DNA of 64,000 nucleotides. Source: Erythroxylum novogranatense. Taxonomy: Eukaryota; Streptophyta; Magnoliopsida; Malpighiales; Erythroxylaceae. Both the position numbers and the translations under genes were made by a program. The notes under the pieces were generated by a model that saw only the letters and a program-made list of their open reading frames with translations, made no database searches and was not told where the DNA came from. Location of the stretch: NCBI GenBank assembly GCA_029891385.1, contig CM057225.1, positions 77,525,887 through 77,589,886 of the forward strand. The letters run 5' to 3'. Of the stretch, positions 58,113 to 64,000 are shown piece by piece (positions within the stretch are counted from its first letter, which is position 1; each line of letters begins with the position of its first letter).

Positions 58113-59159
58113 TATTGTCACAGAACAATCATTCGTGTAGATGCAATGCGTATGTGACTCTTTCCGGTTATTCAGTGTTGTGCTCAAGTGCTCAGTCAGT
58201 GTTCAGTGGGGGACGCGCGTGATTTTCCCTGCTAAGCTAAGCCCAAGATGCGATGTTCGAGCTCGAGGCTCTTTTCGATGATAATAGCAACTTGGGACAC
58301 GCCCATTATCCGATCATGCATTTATGCATGCAAAGCAAAGGTTCAAGAATTCAAGATTCAATGATTCAAGAATTTACAATGTATGGCTACAAAGCCCAAG
58401 ATATCGCCTCCCAAGATTACATACAAGAATTCACCCAAAGACAAGAGAAACATGTAATTTAATCATGTACATTTTCACAGTCCAATACAGTAGAGGCATA
58501 CCATCCGATAATGTATATTTCAGTAATCATACAGTTTCACATTTGGCAAGTAATTCACGTAGAGCATTTAAACAGTCAGGAATTTAAGAAACCAACTAGG
58601 TTACTCACCTGTAACTTCCGAGCTACTGCCTGGAAGTCCCAGCAATATCCGTGGAACGACGGTCCAACGGTGCCTCTATAACAGTAAAATATAAACCATT
58701 ACTAAATGCCCAATTAAACAGTTCAATAATGCATATGTCTCAGTGAAATGATGTACGATGCATGTTCACGATTTTCCGGTGCTAAATCCCAATTTCGGTA
58801 CATTAAGCCCAATTCTATCTCTTTGTTCAATTGATCGACAATTATTTGATCCATTCCTAAAATCTATTCAATTTACCTCCATTTGAATACCCTATAGCAA
58901 GTCCCTATTTATCGGGTCGAAACTTCTATTGCAAATTCCAATTAAAACTCCAATAGTCTCAATTTGACATTTAGGTCATACTATGCACCATAATCGACTC
59001 AATTCCTTATAATTCAATTCTATTTATATCAATTTGAACTCCTATAATTATCCTCAATTGTAGACCTCTTTTCCTAGTTCATAACAAATCTGGAATCGCC
59101 TCAATCGGAGGTCTACACCAAAAGTTATGCCCAATAAACCAATTTTAATCCAATGGAAC

Positions 59160-59330
59160 AGTCCCTCTCGCCGCGACGCAGAAAAGCTCGCTCACCGCGG
59201 CGTGAGCATTGCTCGCCGCGGCGAACGACGCGTCCTGGCACGCCGTGAGGCGAGGGCAGCACGCCGTGGCATCATGATTAAATGACGCTCGCCGCGACGT
59301 CCCATGCACGCTCGCCGCGGCGAACGAATA
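59160..59330 (-). repeat. GC-rich island with CGCCGCGGCG palindromes in the solo LTR
   Basis: Multiple copies of CTCGCCGCGGCGAA-like motifs within about 170 bp of otherwise AT-rich LTR. TCGCCGCGGCGA at 59312-59323 is a perfect palindrome. The same type of island is in the LTRs of A (6320-6500) and C. Confidence 0.85.
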
Positions 59331-59756
59331 TATATATATTCGTCGCCGCTCATACAAGCGCAAGAAATCGCGCGTCTTGGCGTCATCGCCTTCTCCGATT
59401 CGATTCTCTCTAAAACCCCCATTAATACACTTCAGCTACTCAAATCAACTCTAATAAATACCATAAACGCAGTAGAAACCATAAATAACAACATTAATAC
59501 CATAAAACTTACCAAAACACAGATCAATCCACAAATCCACCGTAACCCTAAAATCCTCCAAACCAATCGATCAACCAATAAGAAAGCTTCTAACCTTCAT
59601 CAATGACAAGAAACAAGTTAGCCTAGCATACTAGGAAGAAACCATGAGAAGAAATCGAAAGATCTCTCACCGAAGGAAGAAAATCGAATCACCGTCGAGG
59701 GGGAAGAGGAACTCGCATATGCCTTAGTCAAATCCCCCAATTTCATTCAACCATAA

Positions 59757-59764
59757 TATTTATA
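59757..59764 (-). promoter_or_regulatory. TATA box of the solo LTR
   Basis: TATTTATA on the plus strand is TATAAATA on the minus strand, about 515 bp into the LTR, at the same relative place as 5901 in element A. A solo LTR can still act as a promoter (known for plant LTRs); here this is only possible, not shown. Confidence 0.55.
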
Positions 59765-60282
59765 GACCTAAGTCTCCATATCACCCAAATTCCATCTCTA
59801 AATTTCAATGACTCAACACATTTATTTCTTATCAGTAAAATCCTAATTTTTCCATCACCATTGGACAGTTCTTTCAGTACTATACAGTCAATCAGTCAGT
59901 CGCCCAAATATTTCAGGTCCGGGCGATTTCTTCCGAATTTCCCAGAAATTTCCTATAATCTACTATCAAATACCAGTCACTCAGAATCAATATTAAATCA
60001 ATCATTTGAACCCAAAACTCAAATTTCTCAATTAATCATATTCCATCGATTCGATCGATTCCACAATTTGATCACCACAAACCAATCGCCTACCAATTTC
60101 AATTCACAATTAAATACCGTAAAATCATGAATGCATGTACCTATGAATATATGCATATGCAGTAAACCAGTTCCTCTATAATTAGAGGCCAGTAGCATAC
60201 TCAACAAGAATACAAGAAACCGATCAACCATTCCGATATTACCATTTTACCCTTGCTGACAGTAATGGGATGTTACAAATAG

Positions 60283-60763
60283 TTACTAGGAGAAGTTTGA
60301 GAACAACAAATCAATGAAATATTTTTAATTAGGATGTAGGCTGAGATTGAATCAAAGAATCGGTCCCTACCGAATTTCTCACTTTTATCATTTTTCGCAT
60401 GTTTTTTTTAATTTGATTTTATTAGTTTAGATTTATTTTATTTTCTTATTTTTTAAACCAAAACCCCCTAAACCTAAACACCAATTAATTTCATTTCAAC
60501 AACTTTACATACACTCTCTGTGCAATCGACTTAGATTCACTACTGCTATAATAGAAGTCTAATTTTTTTTTACTAGCGTTACGATGTGCTGTCATTTTTC
60601 CTTAGGTTGAAATTAATTAAGAAGAGCTCGTTAATTAACCATAACTATCAGAAAACCCAACAAAAGTTCTCTAACTTTATCCGGACAGTCGCATTACTAG
60701 TGAGAAAAATGAAGCAATCTAAGCAATAATCACACAATCTTGGATTATTTATCTTACATTACA
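60283..60763 (+). other. Relic LTR/leader DNA right of the solo LTR
   Basis: It continues the sequence interrupted by the solo LTR. ACACTCTCTGTGCAATCGAC near 60512, preceded by an AAACCCCCTAAACC stretch, resembles the LTR/leader junction of large plant Ty3 elements. No gene. Confidence 0.4.
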
Positions 60764-60847
60764 TTATCCCTAACGATTTAATACCGTTAGTTGCTACATA
60801 TGACTTCAAACATGACTATTACGTATAGTATTCAAATTCTAGCAATG
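60764..60847 (+). repeat. Right arm of an inverted repeat (with 57035-57118)
   Basis: It reads TTATCCCTAACGATT ... GCTACATATGA ... ATTACG ... AAATTCTAGCAATG. The reverse complement of 57035-57118 matches this order with about three bases in four identical by eye. Confidence 0.75.
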
Positions 60848-61949
60848 GATTTTCATTAAAAAAATGATTCAATAGAACATCAAAAGCATTCTTACACAAC
60901 AGTCCGAAAAAGAGGGAAAGAAAACGATACACAATGATGTATGCTTAAATGTGCTCTTTGGCGTAGATTGCACCTCCGATCCAACATCAGGTGAGTTAAC
61001 CCTCCATCCTTCCGATCCAACATCAGGTGAGTCCATCTTCTCCATCAAGCTCCAAGAATTAGCCAAGAATGTCTCCGTCATAATTGAGAATCGACATAAA
61101 TGAAGGAAAATACCAGCTGTTTGGTTCAGCCTAAAAACTCCATTTTAATATCTAAGAATGAAGGAGAATCAGTTGTTTTTCACTCTCCTTCTTAAAGACC
61201 GAAGAGAAATAATGAAGAAGGATCAGCTGTTATCCACTCTCTTTTGCTCCAGCCATCCACCAAGATGATTTATCCGATAAAAGCTAGCTTAAAATCAGTG
61301 GGATAGGTGGCTTAACCGAAGAGAACAAGGTGATTAAACTGCTCCACTCTCTCTCAGTTCTTCACCTTTTTCCAACTATCCACTTGTACTTTATTCTCCC
61401 GCTTTAGCAATTGACATACTCCTCCCTCTTATGTATCTTTAAAAGCAAGGATTTTAAGGAAAATGGGACATGTGTCTTTAAAAACTGAAGAGTGGAGCTA
61501 CTGTCCACTCTCACAATTTTTCCATTCTTTTCCCACTCACTTTGCCATCACACACCACTTTTTCTTTCTTTCCAAGCTAGGTTAAGCTAGTTTAAATGGA
61601 CATGGGCAGTTGCATGAAATGGGACAGTATAAGGTGCCTCTTGGTAGGTTAAAATAATCCTTGTAATTCATGTTACAGCCTTGGTCTTATGGCTGTAACT
61701 TTATATTATTACAGTCACGGTCTCCATTTTTATGCTATGTTTTGTCTTTTCTTCTTTTAATCTTTTTCTTCTTCTTGCTTCGTGAAGACAATAGAGTCTA
61801 AACATTGAGAAGATGGCTCAATAAGTTTGCTTTCAGGTCACTTTAGCTCCTTCACTTCTGAAATGTACCTAAAATCAAATATGAGCTAAAATGAGTATCC
61901 GAAGTATTTTAAGGCATTAATCACTAAGTGTAATGGATTAAATGTATCA
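60848..61949. other. Unassigned region upstream of the pararetrovirus-like relic
   Basis: No gene. A 22-bp direct repeat TCCGATCCAACATCAGGTGA.. starts at 60975 and 61011. Purine/pyrimidine-rich stretches containing CACTCTC occur several times at 61150-61560. It could include the non-coding leader of the relic to its right. Confidence 0.45.
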
Positions 61950-62647
61950 ACAATTAAGCACATGTCAGTGTTTATGAAACAATGCTTTCAAATCCTATTG
62001 ATGAAACTCTCAAGTGGCAAACTGACAATGATTTGGCTCTAAACAAATTCTTTTGACAGATTGATTCTAAACTTGATGGTTTAACTCAACACACTCAAGC
62101 TACTTACCAACAACTAGATGGCATCTTTCCTGAAGTTCGAAGTTTATATAAATCTTATAAGGCTAAGTTGACCTAACTAGATCTGGATCTTCACCGATAC
62201 ATTGCTAATCAGTATTTTAGCCTTGACTTCACCACCGAGGAGCAAGAAATCAAAAAGGTGAAATAAATCCTTCAAAAAATGGAACTTGATATGCAAAAAG
62301 AACAGTCCAAGACTATTTATTGAGCTTATCTTACATCTTTTCATGTATTTCAACCCATTTATTCTACACTAACATACGCGGAAATAGCTGACTATAAAAC
62401 GGTATTCAAAATGAACTATCCTTTAATCAGACAGCATATCCATCCTCAAGCACCTAAACCCAAATATACCAAATATAAACCTTCAAAATCTAAACCTGAT
62501 CAGCCTTCTGAACCTTCACCTTCATATACTAAACCAGCTAATCCATGGAATAAACCTTTACAAATCAAAACTCCACCTTATTTGCCACTAAAGCCTTACC
62601 TTCCCCATCTACTGGAAAAGGGAAAGCTCCTCAAACAAAGTTCATAG
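61950..62647 (+). pseudogene. Caulimovirid-like relic: N-terminal region
   Basis: A frame from about 61965 with several stops encodes a polar, probably helical stretch (L-D-G-L-T-Q-H, then E-E-Q-E-I-K-K). It leads into a Pro/Lys-rich frame at 62411-62647 (repeated K-P-x-Y-T-K/P-S-K). It continues towards the coat-like region and looks like the start of the same former polyprotein. The function is not recognisable from this part alone. Confidence 0.45.
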
Positions 62648-63554
62648 CAACTCTTGCACCAGTATCTGTTCCTATTATATCTGATGAAGAATGCCCCTCT
62701 AAGCATTCTGATATTTCTGAACAAACCCCTGATGAACAATCTTCCGAACTATCTGAACCATCTTCTGATGAGCCTGAGCAATTATCTAATCTAGCTCAGA
62801 TCATGATGACCATGCCTGAACCTCTAAAGATGAGTCAAAAATTAGTGAAACTGAGTCCACAGGAATTGAACCCTTCAAAACTTCACTACCACCAGCACTA
62901 GCTCCATCAACCAAACCTACCTCAGGTCCCTAATTTACCGTCAATGACCTTCCTCTTAAAAAATGGAGAGAGCACCTCCATGAATTCATTGCATGGATTG
63001 ACCTACAAATAACTCGACCAAATAATCCTTTAAGGGATATTTTTTCTGAGTCTACTTCTAGTTTTACTGGTATATTACGAGAATGGTGGCAAAGTCTTGA
63101 TGACTATCGTAGACTTTAGTACATATAAGTCACATATGTTGGCTTACTTCTTGGTGTAATTCACAAAGAATTCATTGGTTACTTTCAGCTCATTAACAAA
63201 CAAGTCAGACATGAGTATTTTGAGATGAAGTGTTGTTCTCTAAATAAAAGAGACCTATAAAAACATTTTCAGCGTACAACAAAATGTTATGATCTTCTCA
63301 ATGGATTCAACGATGTTACTCTCCATTATACTTTTATTTCTTCTCAATGTTATACTTTTGCTCATCAATGTACTCATAAGACACAAAAAGATATCAAACT
63401 TCTGTATTCCATTGAAACTATTATGCCCATTCATAATAATGGGAATATTAACGATCTTATTGAAGAACAATCCAGTGAAGATGAAGAAACAAAGTTTGTT
63501 GTTCCTCTTGGTTCCTCTAATGAGGATGATAACTCATCTACTAGATCTTGAGTT
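62648..63554 (+). pseudogene. Caulimovirid-like relic: coat protein-like region
   Basis: An acidic Ser/Glu-rich segment (about 62680-62800, repeated S-D-E / E-P-S) is followed by a region with W-I-D-L near 62995 and R-E-W-W-Q-S-L around the TGGTGG at 63084-63089. Several short Cys/His-containing stretches lie near 63225-63390. An acidic coat N-terminus and tryptophan-bearing core are what I know of plant pararetrovirus coat regions. Stops after the tryptophan motif (TAG near 63117) and later frame changes show it is broken. A Ty3 element of an unusual clade is the alternative. Confidence 0.5.
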
Positions 63555-64000
63555 TTGATGATGACATGCTCTATATGTTACAACAACAACAACTATGTTC
63601 CAAGCTTGATCCTAAACCTATTATTCATCACTATGCTCAAATCCAGTTACTTCCAAGATAAATATGATAAACCCATTAAAGCAATTGGGTACATGGATAT
63701 TGGATCTTGCAGAAGCATTATAAATCCCAACATATTACCTCCTGATGCATGGAGTCCCCATCATGAATATTTTACTGCTGCTAATAGCAATTCCTTTAAG
63801 ATTGGGCTTATTATTAAAAAGAAAATAAGAATTCCTTTCCTCCCTGACTGTGTAGTATAAACTAAGGTTCTTAGTAGTAATCCACCGGTTCAAATATTCT
63901 TATTGGAATGGATATCTATTGTAAGGCATCTCCATTACAAATTTTACTTACAAAAATCAGATATCATACCAACTTTAGTTCTTACACAGATCTTATAAAT
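63555..64000 (+). pseudogene. Caulimovirid-like relic: aspartic protease region, runs off the window
   Basis: The frame 63555-63860 has an aspartic protease-type active site M-D-I-G-S-C at about 63693-63710 (D-I-G in place of the usual D-T/S-G), followed by I-L-P-P-D-A-W and F-x-A-A-N. It ends in TAA at 63858-63860. The sequence continues in another frame to the edge. This order (coat-like region, then protease, with RT expected next) fits Caulimoviridae-derived endogenous sequence. The RT that would settle it lies outside the window. Confidence 0.55.

Larger units (their letters stand above)
57307..60277 (-). mobile_element. Solo LTR of the A family (2,971 bp)
   Basis: On the minus strand it begins TGTAACATCCCATTACTG (from 60277) and ends GGGGTGTTACA (57307), with no primer site, internal region or second LTR beside it. 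Perfect TSD AATAG flanks it at 57302-57306 and 60278-60282. The start is very close to the 3' LTR of element A at 5396 onwards, and the end block resembles LTR B. It is the product expected from unequal recombination between the two LTRs of one element. Confidence 0.93.

Overview
The window is eukaryotic plant nuclear DNA, most likely from a eudicot. Evidence: a spliced GT-AG gene with 10 exons, AT-rich intergenic DNA, long terminal repeats (LTRs) of Tekay/Del-type Ty3 chromoviruses primed by initiator tRNA-Met, an L1-type LINE, an Athila-like gag relic and a pararetrovirus-like relic. No bacterial features, rRNA or tRNA genes and no CRISPR array were found. Only one gene looks intact; most of the rest is decayed mobile DNA.

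Layout. 1-8148: chromovirus A (+), with its 5' LTR cut by the window edge, decayed gag-pol and a 2,753-bp 3' LTR. 8149-10155: the 3' part of a related LTR (B), probably the target A jumped into. 10506-39031: a three-level nest in which every level has an exact 5-bp target-site duplication (TSD). Element C (+, TSD ATAAT) carries element D (-, 11847-30767, TSD GTTTT) inside its 5' LTR. D carries element E (-, 19593-26330, TSD AGACA) inside its gag gene. E has no coding capacity: two unequal LTRs around a 792-bp core in which a primer-site-containing repeat occurs three times.

39032-43074: single-copy-like DNA with a broken KH-domain gene copy, an AT-rich microsatellite and a LINE RNase H relic. 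43115-52581: an apparently intact alpha/beta-hydrolase gene (466 residues, 10 exons, Ser/Asp/His triad visible) whose 5.4-kb intron 7 holds a decayed L1-type LINE in the same orientation. 52582-57306: unassigned DNA, a 136-bp tandem duplication and a decayed Athila-like gag region. 57307-60277: a solo LTR (-) of the A family with perfect TSD AATAG and a 31-bp tandem array. 60283-61950: more relic LTR or leader DNA, including a sequence inverted relative to one left of the solo LTR. 61950-64000: a decayed caulimovirid-like coat/protease region that runs off the edge.

How it fits together. The retroelements share one plan: TG...CA termini, tRNA-Met primer site, gag CCHC knuckle, aspartic protease, RT with FIDD, RNase H, H2C2 zinc finger, DDE integrase and chromodomain. 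All are inactivated, often by TAG codons where relatives have CAG. D and E share primer site, polypurine tract and terminal layout, so E could once have used chromovirus proteins in trans (inference). LTR termini and TSDs were read directly; LTR identities and ages could not be computed here.
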